From Candidatus Rhodobacter oscarellae (GTDB lineage: Bacteria > Pseudomonadota > Alphaproteobacteria > Rhodobacterales > Rhodobacteraceae): a DNA stretch of 64,000 nt. The notes under the pieces were generated by a model that ran no database searches, was not told the origin of the DNA, and saw nothing but the letters and a program-made list of their open reading frames with translations. A program made the translations under genes and the position numbers. Shown piece after piece: positions 27,424-36,549 of this stretch. The stretch spans positions 668,124 through 732,123 of the forward strand of contig NZ_LFTY01000002.1 in assembly GCF_001078595.1 (NCBI RefSeq). The letters are read 5' to 3'. Every line of letters begins with the position of its first letter. The stretch's first letter is position 1.

Positions 27424-28152
27424 ATGCAGCCCATTTTTGTCTTAGTGCGCCCCCAGATGGGTGAGAACATTGGCGCCGCCGCGCGGGCCATGGCGAATTT
27501 CGGCCTGGATAACATGCGGATCGTGGCGCCGCGGGACGGCTGGCCGAACCCCAAGGCCGTGGCCATGGCCAGCGGCGCCGGGCGGCTCCTGGACGCCGCG
27601 ATGGTCACCGAGGACACCGCCGCTGCCCTGGCCGATTGCACCACCGTCTATGCCACCACCGCGCGACCCCGCGGCCTTACCAAGCGCGTGCTGACGCCCG
27701 AGGCCGCAATGGGCGAGGCCTCGGCCAAGATCGCCGCGGGCGAGCGCGTGGCGGTTCTGTTCGGGCCAGAACGCGCGGGGCTCGAGAATGACGACATCGC
27801 AAGGGCGAACGCGATTATCTCGGTGCCGGTGGACCCCGGCTACGCCTCGCTGAACCTGGCGCAATGCGCGCTGCTGACCGCCTATGAATGGCGCCGCCAG
27901 ACCGCCGAGATCACCGCGGACCGCGTGGACTACGCCAAGACCGAACCGGCGACGGGGGTGGAGGTCGAAAAGCTCGCCGAGCATTACGAGGCGCAGCTCG
28001 ACGCCGCCGGGATGTTCTATCCAGAGGCGAAGGCCGAGGGCATGAAGGTCACACTGCGCAACCTATGGAGCCGCATGCCGCTCACCCGGGCCGATGTGCA
28101 GCTCTTGCATGGGATTATGCGGCAGATGGTGCGCTGGAAGGAGCGCGGGTAG
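27424..28152 (+). CDS. trmJ: tRNA/rRNA 2'-O-methyltransferase, TrmJ-like (SpoU family)
   Basis: 242 residues. SPOUT trefoil-knot motifs: QMGENIGAAARAMANFGL (motif 1), VAVLFGPERAGLENDDI (motif 2, about residue 115) and SLNLAQCALLTAYEW (motif 3, about 143). The C-terminal helical extension (LRNLWSRMPLTRADVQLLHG) is typical of TrmJ, which methylates tRNA position 32. Its ATG lies 126 bp from the divergent thiE-like gene. Confidence 0.9.
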   Translation: MQPIFVLVRPQMGENIGAAARAMANFGLDNMRIVAPRDGWPNPKAVAMASGAGRLLDAAMVTEDTAAALADCTTVYATTARPRGLTKRVLTPEAAMGEASAKIAAGERVAVLFGPERAGLENDDIARANAIISVPVDPGYASLNLAQCALLTAYEWRRQTAEITADRVDYAKTEPATGVEVEKLAEHYEAQLDAAGMFYPEAKAEGMKVTLRNLWSRMPLTRADVQLLHGIMRQMVRWKERG

Positions 28153-28182
28153 GCAGGGTTCTGGCCTGGAGTGGGCAATAGA

Positions 28183-28416
28183 AACCCGCCGCCCCGACAA
28201 CGACTGCCGACCCCAGACGCAACGAAACCCAAGCAGTGCGACCGCCCGAGCTTGCCTCGGGCAGCGGCCGACCTCCCCCAGGAGGCCGCTCTTGCAACGT
28301 CACAACCCATTGGAACGCTAGCGTTTTGGAAGATCGCTCGCCACACAGAGCCGTAGCGCAAGCGACCTCCAGGTCGGCCGCTGCCCGCGTTGCGCTTGGC
28401 TCAAGGTAGAGGCCCC
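28183..28416 (-). repeat. Intergenic repeat with inverted ends, copy 2
   Basis: Occupies most of the 420-bp gap between trmJ and ctaA. Same layout as copy 1 (7957-8190) but inverted: GCCCGAG/CTCGGGC hairpin, AGGTCGGCCGCTGCCC arm and its complement about 100 bp away. An open frame of about 90 codons exists on the minus strand with no conserved start. Confidence 0.75.
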
Positions 28417-28572
28417 GGATCAAGACCGGGACGCCAGATACTCACCGCCCCCCAAACCCCATACTTCCAGACCGCGGCAATCCGTCCCGCCGCAAGCCGC
28501 AACGACGCGGCAACGTTGAAGACCTGGTCCGGGAAAGCTAGGTAACGCAGAGCCAAGCAAGAAAGCCCCATA

Positions 28573-29718
28573 ATGACCCAAAAGCGATCCATCTTCGAGG
28601 AGGTCGGCGCCGAGGCGCCCGCCGAGACCGCCAAGCCCGCGGCGGGGCTGATCGACCGCGGCACGGACGGGGCCCGCAGGATGATCCGCGCCTGGCTGGC
28701 GGTGCTCTTCGCCATGGTGGTGCTGATGATCGCGATAGGCGGGCTCACGCGGCTCACCGATAGCGGGCTGTCGATCACCGAGTGGAACGTGGTCTCTGGC
28801 GCGCTGCCGCCGATGAGCGCCGAGGCCTGGGACACCGAGTTCGAGAAGTACCGCGCGATCCCGGAATATCAGCTGCAGAACAAGGGCATGAGTCTCGCCG
28901 AGTTCAAGGTGATCTATTGGTGGGAATGGGGGCACCGCCAGCTGGGGCGGCTGGTGGGGCTGGTCTGGGCGGCCGGGTTCTTTTTCTTTCTGGCCACGCG
29001 GCGGATCCCCACGGGCTGGATACCGCGGCTCCTGGCGCTTGGGGCGCTGGGCGGGGCGCAGGGCGCGATCGGCTGGTGGATGGTGTCCTCGGGGCTGACC
29101 GGCACGATGCTGGACGTGGCCAGCTACCGGTTGGCGACGCATCTGGGGCTGGCCTTCGTGATCCTGGGGCTGATCGCCTGGTTTATGCTGCACCTGTCGC
29201 GCCCCGAGCGCGATCTCATGCAGGCGCGCCGCGCCCGCGAGCCGCGTTTGCAGGGACATGGCACGTTTCTGATCGGGGTGGTCTTTGTGCAGATCCTGCT
29301 GGGCGCGCTGGTGGCGGGCATTGACGCGGGGCGCAGCTATACCGACTGGCCGCTCATGGCGGGCGGGCTCTTCCCGCCGGGCATGTGGGAGATCCAGCCC
29401 GTCTGGCGCAACCTCTTTGAGAATGACGGCACGGTGCAGTTCATCCACCGGGTCTGGGGCTACCTGACGCTGGCGGTGGTGCTGCGGGTCTGGTTCGTGG
29501 CGCGGCGCTCGTCCTACCGCAAAAGCAGGGTCTCCGCGACGGCGATGCTGCATATGACGCTCCTGCAGATCGTGCTGGGCGTGGTGACGGTGATGTATTC
29601 CTCGCCTTTGGGGCTGGCGCTGCTGCACCAGCTCGGGGCGGTGGCGCTCTGGGTGCTGGTGCTGCGACTGCGGCACCGGGCGCAGTTTCCGCTGGCGCAA
29701 TCTGTAAGGGAAGTGTGA
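28573..29718 (+). CDS. ctaA: Heme A synthase (CtaA/Cox15)
   Basis: Oxidises the C8 methyl of heme O to the formyl group of heme A for aa3 oxidase. 381 residues, eight predicted membrane helices. Conserved histidines appear in WWEWGHRQLGRLVGL, YRLATHLGLAF, FIHRVWGYLTL and LLHQLGAVALW, the four heme-ligand positions of the family. Residues GGLTRLTDSGLSITEWN form the first periplasmic loop. The stop overlaps the next start (TGATG), giving translational coupling to an unrelated peptidase. Confidence 0.95.
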   Translation: MTQKRSIFEEVGAEAPAETAKPAAGLIDRGTDGARRMIRAWLAVLFAMVVLMIAIGGLTRLTDSGLSITEWNVVSGALPPMSAEAWDTEFEKYRAIPEYQLQNKGMSLAEFKVIYWWEWGHRQLGRLVGLVWAAGFFFFLATRRIPTGWIPRLLALGALGGAQGAIGWWMVSSGLTGTMLDVASYRLATHLGLAFVILGLIAWFMLHLSRPERDLMQARRAREPRLQGHGTFLIGVVFVQILLGALVAGIDAGRSYTDWPLMAGGLFPPGMWEIQPVWRNLFENDGTVQFIHRVWGYLTLAVVLRVWFVARRSSYRKSRVSATAMLHMTLLQIVLGVVTVMYSSPLGLALLHQLGAVALWVLVLRLRHRAQFPLAQSVREV

Positions 29719-31196
29719 TGACCAACTATGACGACTTGATGGGGTTCGTGCGCGAGACCCAAGCCCTCGGCGCGGTCGCAGGGCGCTTGGGCTGGGACCA
29801 GGAAACCATGATGCCCGCCGGCGCCGCTGCGCAGCGCGGCGAGGAGATGGCCGCGATGGAGGGCGTGCTGCACGCCCGCCGCGTGGACCCGCGCATCGGG
29901 GAGTGGCTGGCCGCTATTGATCCTGCCGCCCTGGATGACACCGGCCGCGCCAACCTGCGCGAGATCCGCCGCAGCTTTGAGCGCGCCAGCAAGGTCCCCG
30001 CAAAGCTTGCCGCCGCCTTGGCCCGCGCCACCAGCCTGGCGCATGGCGTCTGGGCCAAGGCGCGCGCCGCGGAGGATTATGACGGCTTCGCGCCCACCCT
30101 GGCCGAGATCATCGCCTTGCGCCGCGAAGAGGCGGCCGCCCTGGCGTCGGGCGGCGATCCTTATGACGCTTTGCTTGAGGATTACGAGCCCGGCACCAGC
30201 GGCGCCGAGATCGCGGCAATGTTTGACGCGATGCGCCCGCGCCTGGTGGCCCTGTCAGATAAGGTGCTGGGCGCCGAGCGGCAGCCCGCCGCGCTGACGG
30301 GAGACTACCCCGAGGCGGCGCAGATCGCGCTCTCTACCGAGGTGGCGCAGGCTTTCGGGTACGATATGACCCATGGGCGCATCGACAAGGCGGTGCACCC
30401 GTTCAGCTCGGGCAGCGGCGCGGATGTGCGCATCACGACGCGCACCGATTCGGGCGATCCTTTCAACTGCATCTACTCCACGATCCACGAGGTCGGGCAT
30501 GCCACCTACGAGCAGGGGGTCGATGCGGCGCATCGGCTGACCGCGCTGGGCCAGGGCGTGTCCATGGGCGTGCATGAGAGCCAGAGCCGGATCTACGAGA
30601 ACCAGCTGGGGCGCAGCCGCGCCTTCTCGGCGCATCTCTTCGGGCGGATGCGGGCGCAGTTCGCGGATCTCAATATCGGTGACGCCGAGGCCTTCTATGG
30701 CACGGTGAACCGCGTGCGCCGCGGCTACATCCGCACCGAGGCGGATGAGATCCACTATAACCTGCATGTGATGCTGCGTTTCGACCTGGAGCGGGCGCTG
30801 GTGGCCGGCGACCTGGATGTGCACGACTTGCCGGAGGCCTGGAACAACCGCTTCGAGGCGGATTTCGGCGTCGCGGTGGACAAGCCCTCCAATGGCGTGC
30901 TGCAGGATGTGCATTGGGCGGCGGGGCTCTTTGGCTACTTCCCCACCTACAGCCTGGGAAATGTCTATGCGGGCTGCCTTCATGAGGCGTTGCGCCGCGC
31001 GGTGCCGGATCTCGACGGGCAGCTTGCGGCGGGGGACAGCTCTGCGGCCACGGGTTGGCTGCGGGAGCATCTGCAACAATTCGGCGCTTTGCGGGAGCCG
31101 CGGGATACGATCATCCATGCGACCGGTTCCGAGCCGTCGGTGGAGCCGCTGCTTGGCTACTTGGAGGCGAAGTTCTCCGAGCTATACGGGCTCTGA
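29718..31196 (+). CDS. Carboxypeptidase Taq (M32 metallopeptidase)
   Basis: 492 residues. Zinc-binding HExxH is in STIHEVGHATYEQG (about residue 258), followed by the third ligand region HESQSRIYENQLGRS (about 287) and the M32 motif RTEADEIHYNLHVMLRFDLE (about 340). GQDVHWAAGLFGYFPTYSLG marks the C-terminal lobe. Cytosolic, trims C-terminal residues from peptides. ATG at 29718 overlaps the ctaA stop. A double-hairpin repeat follows it. Confidence 0.93.
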   Translation: MTNYDDLMGFVRETQALGAVAGRLGWDQETMMPAGAAAQRGEEMAAMEGVLHARRVDPRIGEWLAAIDPAALDDTGRANLREIRRSFERASKVPAKLAAALARATSLAHGVWAKARAAEDYDGFAPTLAEIIALRREEAAALASGGDPYDALLEDYEPGTSGAEIAAMFDAMRPRLVALSDKVLGAERQPAALTGDYPEAAQIALSTEVAQAFGYDMTHGRIDKAVHPFSSGSGADVRITTRTDSGDPFNCIYSTIHEVGHATYEQGVDAAHRLTALGQGVSMGVHESQSRIYENQLGRSRAFSAHLFGRMRAQFADLNIGDAEAFYGTVNRVRRGYIRTEADEIHYNLHVMLRFDLERALVAGDLDVHDLPEAWNNRFEADFGVAVDKPSNGVLQDVHWAAGLFGYFPTYSLGNVYAGCLHEALRRAVPDLDGQLAAGDSSAATGWLREHLQQFGALREPRDTIIHATGSEPSVEPLLGYLEAKFSELYGL

Positions 31197-31207
31197 CATT
31201 GCGTCTG

Positions 31208-31370
31208 GCGGGACAAATCTCTTCCAAGAGATTTGCCATTTCCTTGTAAGGAAATGGGTCCCGCTTGGGTTCAGATGTGCCGCTTTTCTAGGTTCGGCTC
31301 TTGGAGCGCCGCGGCGGCAAACTCTTTGAAGAGTTTGGCAAATTTCTGATATCAGAAATTTGCGCGGCGC
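31208..31370. repeat. Paired three-way-junction hairpin element, copy 1
   Basis: Two modules. Module 1 (31208-31264): outer stem GCGGGAC/GTCCCGC enclosing hairpins AAATCTCTT-cc-AAGAGATTT and CCATTTCCTT-gt-AAGGAAATGG. Module 2 (31306-31370): outer stem GCGCCGC/GCGGCGC enclosing CAAACTCTT-tg-AAGAGTTTG and a 26-base perfect palindrome. A second copy is at 57877-58033. It overlaps the 3' end of the neighbouring minus-strand gene. Confidence 0.8.
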
Positions 31371-31666
31371 AACCGCTCCAGCACAGTCCCTGCGGAGGCC
31401 ATCGGGCAGCCATCCTGCATCTTGCGCCACATTGCCATGCGGTTCGAGGCGGTCATCTCGCAGCGTGCCATCCAGGTGGAGCAGCTGGCCGAGACGCAGA
31501 TCACCTGGCCCAGTTCCACCCGTTCGCCATGGCTGTCGGTGCAGTAATACTCGACGCCCGGCAGGGGCGGGTAAAGCTCTGCCATCGACTTGCCCTGTGC
31601 CATCGCCGCGTTGGGCAATAGCAGAAACGCCATCAATACGCCTTTCATGGTCACCACTATAGCCAT
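31352..31666 (-). CDS. Small exported cysteine-rich hypothetical protein
   Basis: About 104 residues from 31666 (98 if started at 31648). Signal peptide MKGVLMAFLLLPNAAMAQG, then a mature domain with five cysteines (YYCTDSHGERVELGQVICV, SASCSTWMARCEM, DGCPMAS), probably forming disulfides in the periplasm. No family recognised. Its stop codon lies inside a hairpin of the repeat element at 31338-31363, so the last residues (RRANF) come from the repeat, suggesting the original end was altered. Confidence 0.6.
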   Translation of the reverse strand: MAIVVTMKGVLMAFLLLPNAAMAQGKSMAELYPPLPGVEYYCTDSHGERVELGQVICVSASCSTWMARCEMTASNRMAMWRKMQDGCPMASAGTVLERLRRANF

Positions 31667-31725
31667 AAATCTGAAGACTTCGCTACCCTTGACGCACTCC
31701 GCCCCTTTCGGCACATGTCACGCCC

Positions 31726-32775
31726 ATGGTTCCATTAGAAAAACTCGCCCAAATCACCGAGCGTTTCGAGTATCTCGAGGCGGCGATGGCGGCCGGCAGC
31801 GGCGACATCGCAGCGCTCGGCAAGGAATATGCCGACCTGCGCCCCGTGGTCGAAGAGATCCGCAGCTATCGCCAGCTCCTGGACGATATTGGGGAGGCCG
31901 AGCAGATGCTCGGCGACCCTGAGATGGCAGAGCTCGCGCAGGAGGAGCTGCCAGAGCTGAAGGCGCGCCTGCCGGAGCTGGAGCAATCCATGCGCCTGGC
32001 CCTGCTGCCCAAGGACGCCGCCGATGCGGGCTCGGCGATCCTAGAGATCCGCCCCGGCACGGGCGGCGACGAGGCCTCGCTCTTTGCGGGCGACCTTTTG
32101 CGCATGTACCAGCGCTACGCCGAGGGCCAGGGCTGGAAGTTCGAGATCATCGAAGAGGCCGCCACCGAGCTGGGCGGCGTCAAAGAGGTGGTGGCCAATG
32201 TGGCGGGCTCCGGCGTCTTCGCGCGGCTGAAATACGAGAGCGGCGTGCACCGGGTGCAGCGCGTGCCCACGACCGAGAGCGGCGGGCGCATCCACACCAG
32301 CGCGGCCACCGTGGCGGTGCTGCCCGAGGCGGTGGATGTGGACATCCAGATCGACCAGAACGACCTGCGCATCGACACGATGCGCGCCAGCGGCGCCGGC
32401 GGGCAGCACGTCAACACCACCGATTCGGCGGTGCGCATCACCCACCTGCCCACCGGGCTGGTGGTGACCTCGTCGGAGAAATCCCAGCACCGCAACCGCG
32501 AGATCGCCATGAACGTGCTCAAGGCGCGGCTCTACGACCAGGAGCGCCAGCGCATCGACAGCGAGCGCTCGGCGGATCGCGCCAGCCAGGTGGGCTCGGG
32601 CGACCGCTCCGAGCGCATCCGCACCTACAACTTCCCGCAGGGGCGCATGACGGACCACCGCATCAACCTCACGCTCTACAGCCTGAACCAGGTGATGCAG
32701 GGCGACCTGGACGAGGTGATCGACGCGCTGATCTCGGACGCCCAGGCGACGATGCTGGCCGAGATCGAGGCGTGA
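31726..32775 (+). CDS. prfA: Peptide chain release factor 1
   Basis: Terminates translation at UAA/UAG. 349 residues. Peptidyl-transferase motif GGQ occurs in [19 protein letters not shown] (about residue 223); the codon-recognition region contains [21 protein letters not shown]. Overlaps the start of prmC, whose product methylates the GGQ glutamine, a classic arrangement. Confidence 0.97.
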   Translation: MVPLEKLAQITERFEYLEAAMAAGSGDIAALGKEYADLRPVVEEIRSYRQLLDDIGEAEQMLGDPEMAELAQEELPELKARLPELEQSMRLALLPKDAADAGSAILEIRPGTGGDEASLFAGDLLRMYQRYAEGQGWKFEIIEEAATELGGVKEVVANVAGSGVFARLKYESGVHRVQRVPTTESGGRIHTSAATVAVLPEAVDVDIQIDQNDLRIDTMRASGAGGQHVNTTDSAVRITHLPTGLVVTSSEKSQHRNREIAMNVLKARLYDQERQRIDSERSADRASQVGSGDRSERIRTYNFPQGRMTDHRINLTLYSLNQVMQGDLDEVIDALISDAQATMLAEIEA

Positions 32776-33614
32776 CCCTGCGCGAGGCGCTGGCCTGGGC
32801 CACCTCCGAGCTGCGCGCGGCGGGCATCGCCACGCCCGAGCGCGACGCGCGCGCCCTCGTGGCCAAGGTGAGGGGCATCGACCCGATGCAGCTGTCGCTG
32901 ATGCCGGATGAGCCACTAGGCTCGACCGCCGATCAGCGCCGGCTGGACGAATGCCTGACCGCGCGCAAGCAGGGCATGCCGGTCTCCAAGATCATCGGGC
33001 GGCGGGCCTTCTGGAAGCACGACTTCCTGATCACGACCGATGTGCTGGATCCGCGCCCCGAGACGGAGATCCTGGTGGAGCTGGCCCTGCAAGAGCCCTT
33101 CCGCAAGGTGCTGGACATGGGCGTGGGCTCGGGCTGCATCCTGATCTCGCTGCTGGCAGAGCGCCCCGAGGCGCGCGGCGTGGGCTTCGATGACAGCGCC
33201 GAGGCGGTGCTGATCGCGGGCCAGAACGCCGAGGCCATCGGCGTGGCGGACCGGATCACCCTGCCGATGTCGGATTGGTGGGACGATGTGGGCGGGCGCT
33301 ATGACCTGATCGTGTCGAACCCGCCCTATATTGCCGCGGACGAGATGGGCGGGCTGGCGCCCGAGGTGCGCGACTATGACCCGCGCATGGCCCTGACCGA
33401 CGAGGGCGATGGCCTGGGCGCCTATCGCAAGATCGCGGGCGGCTTGGCCGACCATCTGACCCCCGGCGGGCGGGTGCTTTTAGAGATCGGGCCGACCCAG
33501 GCCGACGCGGTCTCGCAGCTTTTGCGCGCGGCGGGGCTTGAAAAGGTTGAGACGCATGCCGATCTGGACGGTAGGGATCGGGTGGTCGGCGCCAGAATGC
33601 CGAAATCCGCGTGA
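32772..33614 (+). CDS. prmC: Release factor glutamine methyltransferase
   Basis: SAM-dependent enzyme that N5-methylates the GGQ glutamine of RF1/RF2. 280 residues. The GTG start overlaps the prfA stop (GTGA). Motifs: [19 protein letters not shown] loop [16 protein letters not shown] (about residue 116) and catalytic NPPY in [13 protein letters not shown] (about 182). A short CAAATCT/AGATTTG hairpin follows 30 bases downstream (33644-33660). Confidence 0.96.
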   Translation: MTLREALAWATSELRAAGIATPERDARALVAKVRGIDPMQLSLMPDEPLGSTADQRRLDECLTARKQGMPVSKIIGRRAFWKHDFLITTDVLDPRPETEILVELALQEPFRKVLDMGVGSGCILISLLAERPEARGVGFDDSAEAVLIAGQNAEAIGVADRITLPMSDWWDDVGGRYDLIVSNPPYIAADEMGGLAPEVRDYDPRMALTDEGDGLGAYRKIAGGLADHLTPGGRVLLEIGPTQADAVSQLLRAAGLEKVETHADLDGRDRVVGARMPKSA

Positions 33615-33840
33615 CAATCCTGCATTTCGTGCCGCAAATTAATCAAATCTGTAAGATTTGCCTTGTCATATGCGGGAAGAGATGTTTACTCGACCACAAG
33701 CGCAGCCTGGGGGCACTTGCCCAAAGCGCGCTTATGCCGAACATTTTCTACCCAGGGGCCTCGCGGCCCATCGCATCGTAAGCGCGCGACTGGGTTAGGC
33801 AGCAACGCAGCCAAACAAAGGCCGGATAGCAAGATAACCA

Positions 33841-34524
33841 ATGAGATCGTCTAAGCAACGTTCGCGGTCGAAGCAGAACCGCAACCGTTCCGTCGGGAAT
33901 GTCGTAAACCGGGTTTTTGATAGCTCGGGTCCCGAGGGGAAGGTGCGCGGTACGCCGCAGCAAATCATCGACAAGTACAACCAGCTGGCGCGCGACGCGC
34001 AGCTTTCTGGTGACCGTGTCGCAACAGAGAATTTCCAGCAGCACGCCGAGCATTACACCAGGATGCTCGCCGAGGCGACGCGCGAGCAGGAGGCCCGCCG
34101 CGAGGCGCAAGAGGCCCAGCACCGCGAGCGCCAGCAGCAGCGCAACCAGGATCGCAACGATCAGCGCGGCAACCAGCAGCAGGGCGGCGGCGGCGGTGGA
34201 CAACCGCAGCCCGACAGCGCGCCGCAGCCCGCTATGGGCGGTGGCCAGCCGGATCCCGGCTCGGCGCCACAGCCTGACGCGGCCCCGCAGCCCGATCTCG
34301 CCTCCGTACCGCAGCCCGTGCTCGACGTGGTCGACGGCCCCGACGTGGATGCTGGCGCCGATACCGGGCTGGTGGAGACACCCGAAAGCAAGCCCGCGCC
34401 CAAGCCGCGCACCCGCCGCCCGCGCAAGAAGCCGGCAGAGGCCGCGCCTGCGCCTGCGCCCGCGACGGAGCCCGCGCCTGCGCCTACGAGCGACGATTCA
34501 GGCCCGGCGGAAGCGGCGGAATAG
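33841..34524 (+). CDS. DUF4167 domain protein
   Basis: 227 residues. The conserved N-terminal block is RSSKQRSRSKQNRNRSVGNV, then NRVFDSSGPEGKVRGTPQQI and IDKYNQLARDAQLSGDRVAT. The rest is low complexity: Gln/Arg/Glu-rich coiled region (ARREAQEAQHRERQQQRNQD), Gly tract, and Pro/Ala repeats. Basic and disordered, so RNA or ribosome association is plausible, but the function of this alphaproteobacterial family is unknown. Confidence 0.87.
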   Translation: MRSSKQRSRSKQNRNRSVGNVVNRVFDSSGPEGKVRGTPQQIIDKYNQLARDAQLSGDRVATENFQQHAEHYTRMLAEATREQEARREAQEAQHRERQQQRNQDRNDQRGNQQQGGGGGGQPQPDSAPQPAMGGGQPDPGSAPQPDAAPQPDLASVPQPVLDVVDGPDVDAGADTGLVETPESKPAPKPRTRRPRKKPAEAAPAPAPATEPAPAPTSDDSGPAEAAE

Positions 34525-34581
34525 CATCCATCGCGCCCCTCGGCGTCCCAGCCAAGACGCGACAGCGACCAAAGCACGGCG

Positions 34582-36408
34582 TTATCCGGCCTTGTGCTTT
34601 GGCTTTCCGTCTATGAACTGCACCAATTCGCCGAAGGGCAGGGGCTGCGAGATAAGGTAGCCCTGCGCGGCGTCGCAGCCCAGGCGGCGCAGCTGGTCCA
34701 GCTGCGCATCATGCTCCACGCCCTCGGCGATCACCTGCAGGCGCAGGTCGCGCGCCAGCCGGATGGCCGAGCGTAGGATGATCGTGGCGCGCTTATCGGG
34801 CAGCAAGGCGATCATGGACCCGTCCAGCTTGATGCCGCTGACCTGTACCCGCGCCAGCGTGGCCATCGAGGCCAGGCCCGCGCCAAAATCGTCCAGCTCA
34901 ACGCTAAAGCCCGCCGCGCTGAGCTGCTGGATGATCTCAAAGGCCCGCAGCCGCCCCAGCTCGATGATATCGGCCTCGCGCAGCTCGACCACCAGATCCA
35001 TCTGGTGCAGCCCAAACTCCAACACGTCGTCCAGCAGGGTCTCGACCAGGTCCTTGCTGTCCAGCGTCTTGAACGAGGCGTTAAAGGCCATTCTGGGCTC
35101 GTCCCAGCCCATCTTGCGCAGGTCACGCAGCGCCGACAGCCCCTTGCGGCGCACGATCGCGTCGATCTGCTCGGCCAGGCCGGCCTCGTTCACCAGGTCC
35201 AGGAACTTGCCGGTATCCAGGACCCCCAGTTCCGGATGCGGCCAGCGGGCCAGCATCTCAAAGCCGTTGAACTTGCCGGATTTTAGCGAGACCTGCGGCT
35301 GGAAATACGGCTCGAAGGCGCGGGTCTCCACCGCCTCATGCAGGTCAGAGAGCAGCCGCACGCGCTGCTCGGTGGCGGCGCGCATGTCGGCGGTGAAGGC
35401 GCGCACCCGGCCGCGCCCGTGCCGCTTGGCTTGGTAGAGCGCGATGTCGGCGTTGCCGATAAGGCGCTCGGCGTTTAGGTCGTCGCCGGTGGCCAGCGCG
35501 ATGCCGACGCTCGCGCCGACGCTGGCCTCGACATCGCCAAAGCGCAGCGGCTTGCACACCGCGGCGGCGATCTTTTTGCTCAGCTTGCCGATCTGCTGGC
35601 CCTGCGGGTCGGTGCGGCTGACGACGATGAACTCGTCGCCGCCGATGCGGGCCACCAGGTCCTTGGGGCCAACGGCCTCGCGCATCGCCTTGGCGGCGTG
35701 TTTCAGAATGGCGTCGCCCGCGGCATGGCCCAGCGTGTCGTTGACCTCCTTGAAGTGGTCGAGGTCGATATGCAGGACGCCCACGATGCGCCCAGAGCTG
35801 TCCTGTTGCGAAAGCGCGCCGGGCCCGTCCAGCACGCGCATCAGCCGCGCGCGGTTGGCCAGCCCGGTCAGGGCGTCGGTCTCGGCCCGCCGGGCCGTGT
35901 TGCGGATCTCTTGCATCAGCCGCAGCTGCGCCGAGATGCACTTGCCGATCATCTGCAGCATCATCCCGTGCTGCGCGTTGTACCGGTCGGGCTCGGAATG
36001 CCCGACGCTCAGCATGCCCACGGCCTCGCCGCCGCTGATCATCGGCACCAGCATAAGCGACCGCAGCCCTGCCTTGTGCAGCTTTTGGAAGATCGGGATG
36101 TTGCTTTGCGCCAGGTCCTGGTCGGACAGGATCCGTCGCTCCCTGGTCTTCATGATATGCGCGCGCGGCGAGTTCCGCGTGGTCTCGCGGTCGGTCAGGT
36201 CCAGCGGGTCGGCGCGCAGGTCGGTCCAATGCGTGGTGGTGATCATGCGATCCCCGTCCACGAAGTTGCTCGAGGCGCGCTGGGCGGGCAGAAGCTGCGG
36301 CAGCCACTCCACCACGGTCTTTTGAACGGCCTCCACGCCCTCGGAATGCGACACGGCATCGAGGAACTCGAAGGGCACGGCAAGGGTTGAGTCGTCTCTA
36401 AAAGGCAT
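34582..36408 (-). CDS. GAF-GGDEF-EAL protein (cyclic-di-GMP turnover)
   Basis: 608 residues from the ATG at 36408 with an AGGAG site. N-terminal GAF-like sensor (about 20-165; GLRSLMLVPMISGGEAVGML), then GGDEF domain with intact ARIGGDEFIVVSRT (about 260) and DLDHFKEVND. The EAL domain has EML for EAL (FNGFEMLARW, about 370), but retains the metal and catalytic residues seen in FNASF, ELREADI, ELDDFGAGLASM, IKLDGSMI, AEGVEHDAQ and AAQGYLISQPLP, so hydrolase activity is likely kept. No membrane segment; cytosolic. Both activities are predicted, their balance set by the GAF ligand. Confidence 0.92.
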   Translation of the reverse strand: MPFRDDSTLAVPFEFLDAVSHSEGVEAVQKTVVEWLPQLLPAQRASSNFVDGDRMITTTHWTDLRADPLDLTDRETTRNSPRAHIMKTRERRILSDQDLAQSNIPIFQKLHKAGLRSLMLVPMISGGEAVGMLSVGHSEPDRYNAQHGMMLQMIGKCISAQLRLMQEIRNTARRAETDALTGLANRARLMRVLDGPGALSQQDSSGRIVGVLHIDLDHFKEVNDTLGHAAGDAILKHAAKAMREAVGPKDLVARIGGDEFIVVSRTDPQGQQIGKLSKKIAAAVCKPLRFGDVEASVGASVGIALATGDDLNAERLIGNADIALYQAKRHGRGRVRAFTADMRAATEQRVRLLSDLHEAVETRAFEPYFQPQVSLKSGKFNGFEMLARWPHPELGVLDTGKFLDLVNEAGLAEQIDAIVRRKGLSALRDLRKMGWDEPRMAFNASFKTLDSKDLVETLLDDVLEFGLHQMDLVVELREADIIELGRLRAFEIIQQLSAAGFSVELDDFGAGLASMATLARVQVSGIKLDGSMIALLPDKRATIILRSAIRLARDLRLQVIAEGVEHDAQLDQLRRLGCDAAQGYLISQPLPFGELVQFIDGKPKHKAG

Positions 36409-36479
36409 GGCACCACTCCTGGTTGACCATGCTTGACCCACAACCTCTAAGCGGGCGTTAACATATGACATGTTCCACG

Positions 36480-36517
36480 CAAAAACCGCCCCCAAACGAT
36501 GCGTCTGGGGGCGGTTT
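36480..36517 (-). terminator. Intrinsic terminator of metY
   Basis: On the minus strand AAACCGCCCCCA pairs with TGGGGGCGGTTT and is followed by TTTTGCG. It lies 33 bases beyond the metY stop. Confidence 0.88.
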
Positions 36518-36549
36518 CTGCGTCAAATTTTTGTCTATTTACGCGGGTC

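Noticed and set aside
28183-28423. ORF of about 100 codons within repeat copy 2 as a gene
   Set aside because: The open frame is shared with copy 1 but no start codon or ribosome site is conserved.
34582-36408. Inactive EAL domain because EAL reads EML
   Set aside because: The catalytic glutamate and the other metal and base residues are present, so inactivity is not supported.
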